Numbered from the stretch's first letter, positions 23,601-33,600 are shown. The stretch: 64,000 nt of DNA from Blastomussa wellsi (GCA_947652115.1 OX393572.1:6088241-6152240), one strand, 5' to 3'. Made by a program: numbers and translations. Notes: generated by a model from the letters alone, not told the origin.

Positions 23601-25162
23601 AAGTTTGTTCAGTCGGTGTTGGGAAACAGTTGTCCTGTTATCTTTCTCCGTTACTAATAACGTGTCTCCTCAATCGATAAACAACCAAAAAGGATATCGC
23701 CAACTGAATGACGGCGCTTGTTATCTCTCTGATGTAACATTCATGTCACCTTTAAAATGTCAGTTCTTATTTGCAATGATTCATTGTCTGCAGTAAATTA
23801 GTTATATCAATGATCACAATTTACCTCTTTAAGTTTCCAATCTCTTCTACCATCTGCGTAATTGTATAAAATAAAACTTGATTAACACATGTCTTTCATA
23901 GCTGTTTTCTCTTATGACCTCTTATGAGAAGGTTCGTGAAAGTAATCAAGATTCTAATCTGGATTTTAAGATGGAAAGAGCACACAAAACAATTTATTGC
24001 AAAGAAGTCATAAGGGTTTTACAGCTACAGAAGTCATTGGAATGCTTTTAAAAACCGAAAACTATCCCGGTGATAAGTCTTTTCGAGTTGAAAACTCATT
24101 TCCGTCACAGTCCCAGCTGAGAATCTTCGTACTTTCTCGTACATTAGATTTCTTCCAAATAGCTGCAGTGCGGGCTAATTGTCCACTCGTTTGCCAAATC
24201 ATTCTACGCAACATGTTGCAGTCTGTGGCCTGTCCCTTCACCAAGGAAATACGGAAAGCAGCAAAACTCTAGCACAAAAATTTATTTTTCAAATCGGCAC
24301 TCTTAATCCTCACGGTATCATCGAACGCTTTTCATTCAACTAATTTATTCCGTTGTTTTCACGTTACCAGGCGCCAGCCAATAGCGAAGCTCCATCTTTC
24401 TGTATATAAAAAACACACGACCCACAATTCCTTGATTCGCTCCGACGAAGGGCAAACGCTAGAAACGTCAGCTCTTGAATCTCTTTACGGTGGCCAATTC
24501 ACATTATCAACCCAGTTGATAAAACCAAATTTTATAGTAACTGACTGACTGACGGACTAACGGACTGATCGTGACTAACTGACTGACATGCTATTAAACT
24601 GACTTCCTGACTGACTGCCTGAGTCTATCGTTACTTAACATATATCGCAGGATATCTGTCAAGTACAGATGGCAGAAAACAGTCGCTTCATGACCATACA
24701 TGGGTAACGGAACAAATGTTTGGATAATAAAGCGCTAATTTCTAGTCCCAAAAATGACCTAATGTTGACTGATGACAGGCGAAATAAATACCGATGAACG
24801 TTTGTGATTTCGGAAATGCTCAAAAACTCGTCGAAGGCCTTGAAGCCATACCCGGTAAAGCCTGCGAACAGGCTACTGTCTCGGAGGGGCGCTATTTTTC
24901 AGTCCGCAGGCTATACCCTGACTAGCAAGGACGAATCTTTACCCTTTCTAGCACACACTTGCTTGAATTTTACACCCTGTTCAGCTCTGTGTAGCTCAAA
25001 TAAGGGATTACCTGAGGGAGTGATAATTTTGCGGGATGTGCTAGATTATTTCGCAATCTTTCTTTTAAGTATTGTGATCGATATCTTTGCCTTACTTTTG
25101 CTTGGTTGGCTAATTCTGCTCTTAAAGCTTCTATATTCTGATGGTCCTTCTTTCGCTTTTCA
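8452..25162 (-). CDS. Gene 1: micro-exon coiled-coil protein with C-terminal membrane anchor
   Basis: Most complete copy. Exons: 25096-25162 (67 nt), 23825-23853, 22980-23025, 22696-22724, 22225-22270, 21906-21934, 21256-21301, 21006-21034, 20391-20436, 20121-20149, 19266-19311, 18993-19021, 18532-18577, 18310-18338, 18033-18078, 17191-17219, 16486-16531, and the terminal exon 8452-8655. All micro-exons are 29 or 46 nt with canonical splice sites. Phases run 0 to 2 to 0 throughout, and the frame enters the terminal exon in phase 0. Joined, they give about 289 codons: a 22-residue charged segment (starts EKRKKDHQNIEALRAEL), eight 25-residue repeats, then a membrane segment. Hydrophobic positions 1, 5, 8, 12, 15, 19 and 22 of each repeat keep 3-4 spacing with one stutter per repeat, as in a continuous coiled coil. 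The 5' end upstream of 25,162 is not found. Joining 16,486 to 8,655 needs a 7.8 kb intron and is inferred. Confidence 0.75.
8837..8865 (-). CDS. Candidate 29-nt exon, 3' region of unit A (E1)
   Basis: AATAG acceptor, then VYQSCARKYR over 29 nt, then CAG|GTACAT donor. Counterparts: 28126-28154 (B), 44964-44992 (A', VYRSFARKYR), 63520-63548 (B', VYKSFARKYR). The length and phase match the 29-nt class, but the partner exon downstream (about 8720-8770, reading LEVLEKRREQA) does not join cleanly in frame. Use in mature transcripts is uncertain. Confidence 0.45.
8905..9345. repeat. Interspersed repeat of unknown class, unit A
   Basis: About 440 bp containing ACCGTATGATTGCATT, CACCGGTGTTACACG and CCAACCAATCAGAATC. 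It is conserved at 28190-28650, 45030-45470 and 63590-64000. It has an open minus frame (LPALPPGEFFHF) without recognisable domain. Probably a non-coding mobile element fixed before the array formed. Confidence 0.4.
9754..10999 (+). mobile_element. Unit-A-specific retroelement insertion, about 1.25 kb
   Basis: Units A', B and B' (where visible) read straight through ctttcaaatacttacc. In A the same site is split by 1,246 bp flanked by CTTTCAAA (9746-9753) and CTTTGAAA (10992-10999), an 8-bp duplication with one mismatch. The insert carries the reverse transcriptase fragment and about 400 bp of 3' sequence including a GCGCGCGCGC run. It sits inside the intron just after the CpG-rich candidate first exon, leaving its GTAAGT donor intact. 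Confidence 0.7.
9756..10589 (+). pseudogene. Penelope-like reverse transcriptase fragment
   Basis: Open for 277 codons from the left junction to TGA at 10587. Visible blocks: WTND near the start, FLIDNIYVRFG, the IGIPMGTNSAPLLADLF block, the catalytic FRYIDDLF (YIDD at 10116-10127), YLDIKI, and NIPANPAYGVYISQLVRYAR. This combination is typical of Penelope-like reverse transcriptases and unlike LTR or LINE enzymes. No GIY-YIG domain follows the stop, so it may belong to a clade with an N-terminal or missing endonuclease. The N-terminal part is truncated at the insertion point. Confidence 0.7.
11007..11065 (-). promoter_or_regulatory. CpG-rich candidate first exon, ATG directly before a donor
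   Basis: On the minus strand, a CpG-dense hairpin-like stretch ends GCGAACATG followed by GTAAGTATTT, a near-perfect 5' splice site. Copies occur at 29,072 onward (B) and 45,888 onward (A'). The CG density contrasts with the AT-rich surroundings. It could be the 5' end of a short transcript using E1 and the anchor exon, or part of an interspersed repeat. No transcription evidence can be read from sequence alone. Confidence 0.3.
11259..11460 (-). repeat. Interspersed repeat with short open frame, unit A
   Basis: The minus frame reads AFVFGEAVIKATKRWGDWCG and ASPAIAECVARTLKSRR. The GC content is higher than its surroundings. Copies at 29330-29520 and 46135-46330 keep the frame. I do not recognise a protein domain and think it is part of a repeated element. 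Confidence 0.4.
11520..12180. other. Intronic or spacer sequence without recognised features
   Basis: Conserved in A, B and A' at single-copy level. It contains GCGAAAAGATCAG-like and AT-rich stretches. I see no exon pair, domain or repeat array here. Confidence 0.3.
12185..12725 (-). repeat. Diverged copy of the ~112-bp array, unit A
   Basis: Five units with the same core diverged, for example TCGCGAGCGAATCTTTGGAG|GTAAGG and TCGAGAGTAAACCTTTCGAA|GTAAGG. It is an older paralogue of 15190-15735. The two arrays are followed by related sequence (about 13,030-13,170 and 15,870-15,990), showing a ~3 kb internal duplication. Also at 30255-30865 and 47065-47605. Confidence 0.65.
12738..13013. mobile_element. 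TTGAAC-rich foldback MITE, unit A
   Basis: Ends ATACACGG and CGCGTAT with partly complementary TTCAACA-rich interiors. The body repeats GTTGAAC and TGTTGAAC motifs. The paralogous sequence at about 15,830 lacks it, giving an empty site. Copies at 30992-31269 (B) and about 47621-47896 (A'). Confidence 0.5.
13320..14150. other. Long intron, no confident exon
   Basis: Contains a duplicated segment GCAGGATTCGTTACCATG (about 13,352 and 13,500) and several short open frames on both strands that are not conserved as codons between A and B. Nothing else is supported. Confidence 0.3.
14265..14311 (-). other. Candidate 47-nt exon after E2
   Basis: Lies between a CACACCAG acceptor and a GTAAAAG donor. 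It is also present at 32593-32639 in unit B. One frame reads MYVETLRKRREK, resembling the coiled-coil exons. The length is 47, not 46, so it does not preserve frame after a 29-nt exon. Together with a stop-containing homologue of the anchor exon at about 14,150-14,215, this looks like a decayed partial duplicate of the gene's 3' end. Confidence 0.35.
14378..14406 (-). CDS. Candidate 29-nt exon with inverted second copy (E2)
   Basis: GCTAG acceptor, VFEIFDRKYR over 29 nt, CAG|GTACTT donor. Also at 32714-32742 (B) and 49260-49288 (A'). It could follow 16486-16531 in phase. Directly beside it on the plus strand (14,427-14,455) lies a related sequence reading VYQSFDRKYK, so the two form an inverted repeat with arms of about 25 bp. 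Possibly a decaying duplicate of E1. Confidence 0.4.
14460..15180. other. Long intron, no confident exon
   Basis: AT-rich, similar in A, B (32,790-33,520) and A'. There are short poly-T runs and no open frame of note. Confidence 0.3.
15190..15735 (-). repeat. ~112-bp tandem array with splice-donor-like core, unit A
   Basis: About six copies. The minus strand of each carries GAAGTCGTGAGCGAACC then TTTCGAG|GTAAGGAGG, identical in nearly every copy, separated by AT-rich spacer. Similar arrays lie at 33530-34165 (B) and 50060-50610 (A'). The core resembles a 20-nt exon with AAG acceptor and strong donor, but 20 nt would shift frame if several were joined. Confidence 0.75.
16117..16390 (+). mobile_element. 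tRNA-derived SINE, unit A
   Basis: The head carries a tRNA-like B box (GGTTCGAACCC at about 16,174) and an A-box-like TGGTCTGAAGG. The body has CACCCAGGTGTATAAACAGG, GGGGTAACC and GAGTAGAAATACTCCTAG, a body type I associate with cnidarian SINEs. It is shared by A, B and A', so the insertion predates the A/B split. Confidence 0.65.
16852..17126. mobile_element. MITE with 8-bp target duplication, unit A
   Basis: Inverted ends CCCCTCTGCAACAGACC and GGTCTGTTACAGAGGGG. Flanks are TCTAGATA (16844-16851) and TCTGGATA (17127-17134). Unit B has the uninterrupted site near 35,555. The 8-bp duplication suggests a non-autonomous hAT-like element. It is also present in A' at about 51,730-52,004. Confidence 0.55.
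17428..17536. repeat. Short palindromic element, unit A
   Basis: Arms CCTGGCTTGCTCCCCAAAAT and its near-complement ending GAGCAAACAAGG. It lies in sequence that unit B lacks at the equivalent place. Also in A' at about 52,306-52,414. Confidence 0.35.
18651..18844. mobile_element. GATC-rich foldback MITE, unit B
   Basis: Same element and site as 952-1146, so the insertion predates the A/B divergence. Confidence 0.55.
19395..19835. repeat. (GACT)n array, unit B
   Basis: Long, rather pure tetranucleotide array in the intron between exons 20121-20149 and 19266-19311. Confidence 0.9.
20530..23300. repeat. Dispersed short (GACT)n blocks, unit B introns
   Basis: Blocks at 20530-20760, 21370-21590, 22370-22570 and 23125-23300, one per exon pair. 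Unit B' equivalents are 55385-55625, 56240-56465, 57250-57450 and 58005-58170. Confidence 0.8.
24187..24533 (+). mobile_element. Penelope-like 3'-end remnant in unit B
   Basis: Present in B and B' (about 59,061-59,407), absent from A and A'. One frame reads FQIGTLNPHG, like the end of Penelope-like endonuclease domains. It is followed by CCGACGAAGGG...GAAACGTC, a motif related to the one at 6582-6620. The end is TTGATAAAACCAAATTTTA. No intact reading frame. Boundaries are approximate. Confidence 0.5.
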
Positions 25163-25208
25163 CTGTAAAATACAAAAAAGGAAAATATATATATGAAAAA
25201 GAATTGCC

Positions 25209-25359
25209 AGGGGGGGAAGGCTTGGGGGGGGGGGGGGGGGCTGCAGCCCTCCCAAATTTTGGGCAAAATGAAAAAATTTGGGCAAGGCAACTTGGGAGAA
25301 TTTTTTGGGCAAATGGAACATCGCCCCCCTGGAAAAAAATTGCCCATACGCCTATGGCC
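25209..25359. mobile_element. G-rich short insertion beside the 67-nt exon, unit B
   Basis: About 150 bp, absent from A and A'. It contains a run of 17 G followed by CTGCAGCCCTCCC, and ends CCCCCCTGG...CGCCTATGG. It looks like a short interspersed element. It also occurs in B' at about 60078-60227, with a shorter G run. Confidence 0.45.
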
Positions 25360-25479
25360 AATAATAATTAATGATAATTCTTAATTATTTTTACCAAGAT
25401 TTTAAATGCTCTTTTTAGTGCCGTTGCTTGACAAACGTGTGAAACAATAGAACAGAAAACTTTCTAAACCACTGCCTCT

Positions 25480-27400
25480 TATAATCCAACCCCTCTAATA
25501 CGCCACCCCCTCTAATAAGCCACCCCGTCTAATAAGCCACCCCCTATAATAAGCCACCCCGTCTAATAAGCCACCCCCTATAATAAGCCACCCCCTCTAA
25601 TAAGCCACCCCGTCTAATAAGCCACCCCCTATAATAAGCCACCCCGTCTAATAAGCCACCCCCTATAATAAGCTACCCCCTATAATAAGCCACCCCGTCT
25701 AATAAGCCACCCCCTCTAATAAGCCACCCCCCCATCTCTATTACGCAACCCCTTCTAATAAGCCACCCCCTCTAATAAGCTGCCCCCTATAATAAGCCAC
25801 CCCCTCTAATAAGCCACCCCCCTCTAATAAGCCACCCCCTCTAATAAGCCACCCCCCTCTAATAAGCCACCCCCTCTAATAAGCTGCCCCCTATAATAAG
25901 CCACCCCCTCTAATAAACCACCCCCCTCTAATAAGCCACCCCCCTCTAATAAGCCACCCCCTCTAATAAGCTGCCCCCTATAATAAGCCACCCCCTCTAA
26001 TAAGCCACCCCCCTCTAATAAGCCACCCCCTCTATTACGCAACCCCTTCTACTAAGCCACCCCCTCTAATAAGCTGCCCCCTATAATAAGCCACCCCCTC
26101 TAATAAGCCACCCCCCTCTAATAAGCCACCCCCTCTAATAAGCTGCCCCCTATAATAAGCCACCCCCTCTAATAAACCACCCCCCTCTAATAAGCCACCC
26201 CCCTCTAATAAGCCACCCCCTCTAATAAGCTGCCCCCTATAATAAGCCACCCCCTCTAATAAGCCACCCCCCTCTAATAAGCTACCCCCTCTAATAAGCC
26301 ACCCCCTCTAATAAGCCACCCCCCTCTAATAAGCCACCCCCTCTAATAAGCTGCCCCCTATAATAAGCCACCCCCTCTAATAAGCCACCCCCCTCTAATA
26401 AGCCACCCCCTCTAATAAGCTGCCCCCTATAATAAGCCACCCCCTCTAATAAACCACCCCCCTCTAATAAGCCACCCCCCTCTAATAAGCCACCCCCTCT
26501 AATAAGCTGCCCCCTATAATAAGCCACCCCCTCTAATAAGCCACCCCCCTCTAATAAGCTACCCCCTCTAATAAGCCACCCCCTCTAATAAGCCACCCCC
26601 CTCTAATAAGCCACCCCCTCTAATAAGCCACCCCCCTCTAATAAGCCACCCCCTCTAATAAGCTGCCCCCTATAATAAGCCATCCCCTCTAATAAGCCAC
26701 CCCCCTCTAATAAGCCACCCCCTCTAATAAGCTGCCCCCTCTAATAAGCCACCCCCTCTAATAAACCACCCCCTCTAATAAGCCACCCCCTCAAATAAGC
26801 CAACCCCCTCTAATAGGCCACTCCCTCTAATAAGCCACCCCCCTCTAATAGGCCACTCCCTCTAATAAGCCACCCCCCTCTAATAGGCCACTGCCTCTAA
26901 TAAGTCACCTCCCTCTAATAAGCCACCCCCTCTAATAAGCAACCCCCCTCTAGTAAGCCACCCCCTCAAATGAGCCAACCCCCTCTTATAGGCCACTCCC
27001 TCTAATAAGCCACCCCCCTCTAATAGGACACTCCCTCTAATAAGCCACCCCCCTCTAATAGGCCACTCCCTCTAATAAGCCAACCCCCTCTAATAGGCCA
27101 CTCCCTCTAATAAGCCACCTCCCTCTAATAAGCCACCCCCTCTAATAAGCCACCCCCCTCTAATAAGCCACCCCCTCTAATAAGCCACCCCCTATAATAG
27201 GCCACCCCCCTCTAATAAGCCACCTCCCTCTAATAAGCCACCCCCTCTAATAAGCCACCCCCCTCTAATAAGCCACCCCCTCTAATAAGCCACCCCCTCT
27301 AACAAGCCACCCCCCTCTAATAAGCCACCCCCCTCTAGTAAGCCACCCCCTCAAAAAAGCCACCTTCCTCTAATAAGCCATCTGGCCTTCTAATCAGCCA
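25480..27400 (+). repeat. 17-bp satellite, expanded, unit B
   Basis: Roughly 1.9 kb of 16-18-bp units around TCTAATAAGCCACCCCC. Variants include CTGCCCC, CTATAATAAG and GGCCACTCC. They recur in ordered blocks, for example the same series repeats around 25,800-26,530, so larger segments have been duplicated. The minus strand stays open as glycine/leucine-rich GGGLLEG repeats, an artefact of unit length. It fills the spacer between genes 1 and 2. Confidence 0.9.
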
Positions 27401-27485
27401 CCCATCCCTTCCCCTTCAGAAAAAAATACCCTCCATGTCACTTACATAATATAGTTTATTTGCTTTTTTGAGATTTTTGAGTTCG

Positions 27486-27680
27486 GATTGGTGGTCTATT
27501 TAACGTCTTACACGAATATTGATAATCACTTACTCTGCGTATCTCACAACATTGCCAATGTGAGCGTCTTTTCTCTTAATAACTGACCTCAGTGACTAAA
27601 GGAAAAACAAGATCAACAATAGTAATGAGATAGTTCCACCCATCAAGATTTTTTACGCGCTTTGGTAATTACGGGTCTAA
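27486..27680 (-). pseudogene. Disrupted anchor exon of gene 2
   Basis: It aligns to the anchor exon of units A and A', keeping the acceptor, the SYQEKRR-like 3' part and the poly(A) signal region. The start reads Leu-Asp-Pro-stop, and the region equivalent to the hydrophobic run is out of frame or interrupted. The gene copies ending here lack a membrane segment unless another acceptor is used. Confidence 0.6.
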
Positions 27681-30600
27681 CTGAAATATGCGTAGCGCTC
27701 AACACTATTCCGAGTAAAGCGTGCTGTTCTGTCCATTTCCTTATCACGTTCAGATACATGTTTTTATGTAAACACACAAAATTGTTAGTCAACGTTTTCC
27801 CTAAGGAATAACAAGTGCCATATTTAATTGTAGAGGCCAGGCGTTTCGGGCACAGCCGTTCAGTGGATGTCCGTTGATTTCAGTGATTCCACTGATGAAG
27901 GGCTATGTCCGAAATGTCTGGCCTCTACAGTTAAATATGTCACTTTCTATTCCTTTGGGAAATCGTTGACTAACAATTTTTTGTGTACTAGTACAAGTGT
28001 CACGCAGCTCGCAGATTTTTCTACGCCAATTTCTTATGTTTTTATTTAGCCTGGTGTGAGTTAACGGCGCCTTAAAAAATTTAAGTATCTATAAATGTAC
28101 TGTAGGAAACTATAAAACGAAGTACCTGTATTTCCTGGCGCAGCTTTGGTATACCTATTAATGTGGAACGTATTCAAAGTTAACTTGTTATCATTGTTTT
28201 AGTTCTACAAGGTTTTAATTATGTATTATGTATGTATGTTTTAATTATGTATGTAGCTATGTATAGGTAACCATACGGTTTTGAGTTCATTTTGGAATTA
28301 ATTTGTGCTTGTGAGTTTTTCAAAAATCTGAAATTGCAAGAGAAAAACCGTATGATTATATTATTTATAATAATAATATAAAAATGAAAAAATTCGCCTG
28401 GAGGAAGTGCCGGAAGATCTTTGTATTGCATACAGGAAGCGCGCATTTGACGCGGATTTGCTGTTGCAGATCGATCAGCTGATAATGCTTCGAACTGAAA
28501 GCGGCTCGTTAAAAACAATTGCCATTATAATCCAGAATTTCTATGTGTAATTTACACCGGTGTTACACGTTTTGCACTGGTGTTACACTTGAACTGCACT
28601 GCTCCCAACCAATCAGAATCGAGCAATTTTCTCATGTATATTATTAAGGTGCTTAAAACCACCGTGGAAAACTACGCAAAGATTTAATAAAGTAAAGCAC
28701 TTTAAATTTCCGAATTTTGAGTCAGGGTTATTATAAAAGTGGTGGTCAAATTGCTAACTTACTTGCTGACGGTCTAGCTTGAGCCATGCTTTTACCAATA
28801 AGTAATTTTCGCGAATGAACTGCAGTGTATTCTGCTAGCTGCAATCTGATGCGACCAAGTACTTCATTTACCTTTGTGACGTTAGTTAATGACGTCATGT
28901 TTTTGCGTCACATTTATTGTTTCCACGATATCTCTTTAGGTTCTTCCATTCTTTCTAACTTTAACAAGTTTCACTTACGCATTTCTAAATGATTCCGAAA
29001 ATTGTGAAGAGTACTTCGTTATTAAGATGCAATCGCTGAGACAAATGACGCCATAACTTTCAAATACTTACCATGTTCGCTCGCGCGGGTGTGCGCGAGC
29101 AATAAGCGCGCGCCAAGATCGGGCGTTACAGTATCTTACTTTGAACCCAGACTCTCTCTCTCTTTTTCTTCGCCAGTTCCTCGGGACTGGTACTGAGATC
29201 AGAACTGCGCCAAATGTTTCATCTTTTGGAATGAAACACTAGAAAAGTGAACAAGGAAATTGAAATAATAACCTAATTGAAATAAAAACCTAATTTTCAA
29301 AAAAATATATTTCTAATTGAAGTTTTCGAGTAGGGAAGGTCGCGCCATCTTTTAGCTAGCATCCGTAGCCGGCGGGATTTGAGGGTGCGAGCTACACACT
29401 CAGCTATCGCGGGCGAAGCTCGTAAGGTCATCTCGACTCCGCACCAATCTCCCCACCGCTTTGTCGCTTTAATGACGGCCTCCCCAAAAACGAAAGCACT
29501 TCGCCGCGAAACCCGCATAGTTTCAAATGACCATTAACCGAATTATACGTAATCTTACCAGTTGCATCACGAACTTAAAACTTGCACTCCTCCTACCGAA
29601 AAAAAGGACATTACTCACCTAAAAGCTAAAGGCTTCGGATCGTCTTGAGAAGCGAGAAAAGATCAGATAACAACACGATAAAAAAACAACGCATTAATGA
29701 GAAAAGTTGATCTTATTTTAAGGTAATTTGATTTTGTTTATATATTGTTTGACTCCATTTTTTCATTCAATACCTTATAAAGCGGGCGGGTCAAGGGGGA
29801 GGGTGAAAAGTTTTAAGACTTGTAAGAAAAAAATCTTTGAATGGAGGGAACCACACAACTCAATTAATAGGCAGTTGTTCTTGTTGTTGGCTATCTTTGT
29901 AGAGATGCTCGTACCACACGTCACTGTAACGTGAGAATTATTAGAGAAAACAATTAAAACTGCAAGGCTGCTCTATGGCAAAGGACACTTCTAATGGGCC
30001 AGTATTTCGACTAGTACAACTATTCTTCTTCAGGGCCAGTGTTGCTACGAAAGAAAAAAGTTTGCCCCAGCCTCCTCTCTGCATACGCCTTTATCCCGCT
30101 TATCATCCTTGATCACGATGAAACACACGCCCCGAACAGAAGCATACGGTATACAAAGCATATTCGAAGCATATCTGCTTTAACTGCAGGTATCATAAAA
30201 GACAAATAAAAAAATAAACAGTTGGATTATATTACATAACTTATTTGCAAATGAGATTGAAACCTCCTTATCTCGAAAGCTTTGCTCAAGACTTCAAAAA
30301 TTAATAAATAAACAGTTCAATTATATTAAACAGATTTAATCCAATTACTCAATTGTTGAATCAATAAACGGTTCAATTACGTTACATGACATTACATGTG
30401 TCTTTGCAAATAACATCAAGGCTCCTTACCTCCAAAGATTCGCTCACGACTTCAAAAAAGTAAATACATCAATAAAATGTTCAATTAGGTTACACAGATT
30501 TTTTTGTCAAAAATGGTCGAAGATTCCTTACTTCGAAAGGTTTACTCACGACTTTAAACAAACAAATAAACATACAGCTCAATTATATTACACAATTTTG

Positions 30601-33600
30601 CTGAAGCCTTCTTACCTCGAACGGTTTGCTCAAGATTTCAAAAAATAATAAACAGTTAATAAACAGTTCAATTATATTACACAAATTTTTCGCAATTATG
30701 TAATATAATTGAACCGTTTATTAACTGATTAATAAACAGTTCAATTGTATTACACAGATTTTTCGCAATTATATAATATAATTGAAACGTTTATTAACTT
30801 ATTAATAAACAGTTCAATTATATTACATATTTTCGAAGGCTCCTTACCTCGAAAGCTTTACTCATGTATTCCAAAAAACAAATAAATAGTTACATTATAA
30901 AACAATATTTTCGTTTTGATAGTAATAACTATACATAAAACAATAGCGGTTGTTTTTTTCTCCGTAAAAAGTTAAAAATGAGTTAAGCCAAGGATAAAGG
31001 GTCAACTTTTTTTGAGCAACAAATATTGTGATTGGGGTTCAACAAATGTTGAACCGTGTATTATATGATGTTGAATGTTAAAATATGCCATTCAGAAAGG
31101 TGAACTTTGTTGAATGTTGTTGAACGAAAATAGAGCTTTGTTCAGTCTATTCCGTTCAACGAGTTGCCGGTTGTTGAACGACTTCAAAAACGCAAAAGTT
31201 TCAACAATGTCGCAACGATGTTCAAATTCTGTTGATCAACAAAAGTTGAAAGATGTTGAATCGCGTATCATTGGCGTTACTCCCGTCGAAAAATTCGAGG
31301 AATAAAATGTTCTGATCTTCCTACGAGGACCATTCCGTTCAAAACTGGCGAGCTGAGGAAACAAGAAATAGCATAATAAGACAGTGAAGGAGATTTTAAC
31401 TGTCCGTAAAGGCAGGACGTTTTACAGGGTTACAAGGACATGTTACAACAACAGTCAATTGAAAACCGTTGTAATTACTTTACTTTTGGTTTTCCGAAAT
31501 TCAAAAGAAAATGGCGTTTGGAGAGTAAAACTTGCATCCGTTCATACGTCTTCCTGCGAAATGATTTCTCATTAATTGCGTTGCCTTCACCGTCGGCAGA
31601 TTAAGAACCACACAGAGAACCAATCAGATTGCAGGATTCGTTACCATGCCCTCTTGTTGAAGGAAGTGATTTATTCCGGCGGTGGATAGCGTTATCAAAT
31701 CCTTAGCAAGCGGCCTCTTTGTGAGTTCGCAGATAGGATAATAGGCAGATAGGAAAATTCGCACAACAAAGAACCACTCATGCTGCAGGATTCGTTACCA
31801 TGCTCTCTTGGAAAAAAGAAAGTGATTAATCCGGTGAATATCGAACGCTTCCCATTTACATGGAATTTTCTATGAGAATTTTTCTTTCTTTCAACAAATG
31901 GAACAGTTCAATTTTTTCATCACGTAAACGGGACGAAAAAGAAGCTGTTCCTTTTAAAAATTCCACCTCGAAAACCACCTCCAGAGCCTGCTCACCAAAA
32001 AACATGGCGATCGAAGGTGAAACTTTTCTAATTTATTTTCCGTATTTGAGAAGCCTTGGAGAAAGTTAAAGAGAAAAAAGTCTCTCTGCTTGAGAAGAAA
32101 CGCCATCTTTCTACACTCGACGAGTATTATGGATTAATTTGAATCAATTCCGTCAACGGGTAAATCTTAGCGTTCCTTGATTTAGTTGTCGACCTTGCTC
32201 TGTCAACGAACAGGCCGCTGGTGTCACATGAAAAAGATATCAAGGCCCTACATAGCGGGCGGAAGAGAGGGCCAGGAAAACTCAATGTTTTTTTTTCTAA
32301 CATAATATTTGATTTTGCTGGGCTATTTCTTGCAGCAAGTGAAGGTGTGCGGAGTTTACACCAGCAGACAAAAAATTGTCCCCGTGGATAAAAATTCTCA
32401 GGTACGGCCCTGGAAATTTCCTGTCATTCGGAGAAACCGTACAACCGTTGTTTGCATACAAATCAGAAGCACCCATCTTTTGCAAAGCTAAAGCCGTGCG
32501 ATTTTTACCGCGCTTTGATAATCACGCGTCTAACTGAAAAATGAGCACTATTCCGAGTCCATCGAGCTGTTAAAACATTAGGCCACATCTACTTTTTCTC
32601 TCCTTTTCCTCAACAACTCCACATATATGACTGTATTGCCTGGTGTGAGTTAGCGGTGCCTAAAAAGTCTTTACGTAAGTCTTTAAGTAAGATACTAAAA
32701 TGAATTGAAGTACCTGTATTTCCTGTCGAAGATCTCGAATACCTAGCTGTTAAACAGGTATACCAAAGCTTCGGCAGGAAGTACAAGTTAACTTTTTCTC
32801 ACTGAATTAGATCAACAGACTGTTAAATGATGTTTAAGAAGGCGATAATAACAACCGTAGAAAACGTAAGCTTTTTTCTTTTCGTCTGCTTTCGTTTCTG
32901 CAATAAGTAACTTTTACAAGAGGCAGGGAAAACCAGTCTTTTTTCTTTTAATGTGTCCCTCTCTTAGCTACAGGTTCGAGATGTTTCAAGACGCTCAGTG
33001 AAATTCGCTTTTTCCCATTGTCACTGAGCTGCACTGCATTGCTTCACTGTATAACCAGAGAATATAAATTATTATGGTATTCTTTTAAGAATGCTAGAAA
33101 AATTGAATTTCATTTCTTTGCCTAAGAATGAAATATTATTTTAATCAAAAGTAAAAGGAAATTTCTATTTTTTTTATTGCTAGACATGGCTTGCACGGGT
33201 TAGAGCCATTTACGCGAAACTAGGGCACCGTTTTTCTGCAAAATAATTTATTTTAATTTGTCCCCGGAGAAACATTTCCCTTCCTGGCAAAATGAAAACC
33301 CTGGGATTTGTTTTGGGCGGTCATTTCAATAAGGACAAGTTAGGCCGCTATACTTAAGGATTTTTCAGATTTGCCCTCTCGGATTTTGTTTTTCGACATT
33401 CACACACCCACTGAAATAACACAAAAACTCTTTGTTTAAAATAATCTTTATTCATAAAGACAAATACTATAAATCAATAGTCAAAGATAAAATTCTGAAA
33501 ACATTTCAACTTTCCTTCTTAAAAATTAAAGCCTCCTTACAACGAAAGGTTCGCTAACGAGTTCAAAAATACAATAAATAATTAAGAAATAAAAAAAATA

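Noticed and set aside
24062..24244. Minus-strand frame with AAIWKKSNVRESTKIL as an extra exon
   Set aside because: It spans the junction between intron and a Penelope-like remnant. The CTGCAG acceptor exists but there is no matching donor or counterpart in A.
25824..26527. Gly-Leu-Leu-Glu-Gly repeat proteins on the minus strand
   Set aside because: Produced by the 17-bp satellite. Frame depends on unit-length accidents and there is no conserved start or flanking structure.
27867..28049. Plus-strand frame starting MSVDFSDSTDEG
   Set aside because: It lies within the palindromic MITE bounded by 9-bp repeats. The DEG motif is only the translated foldback sequence.
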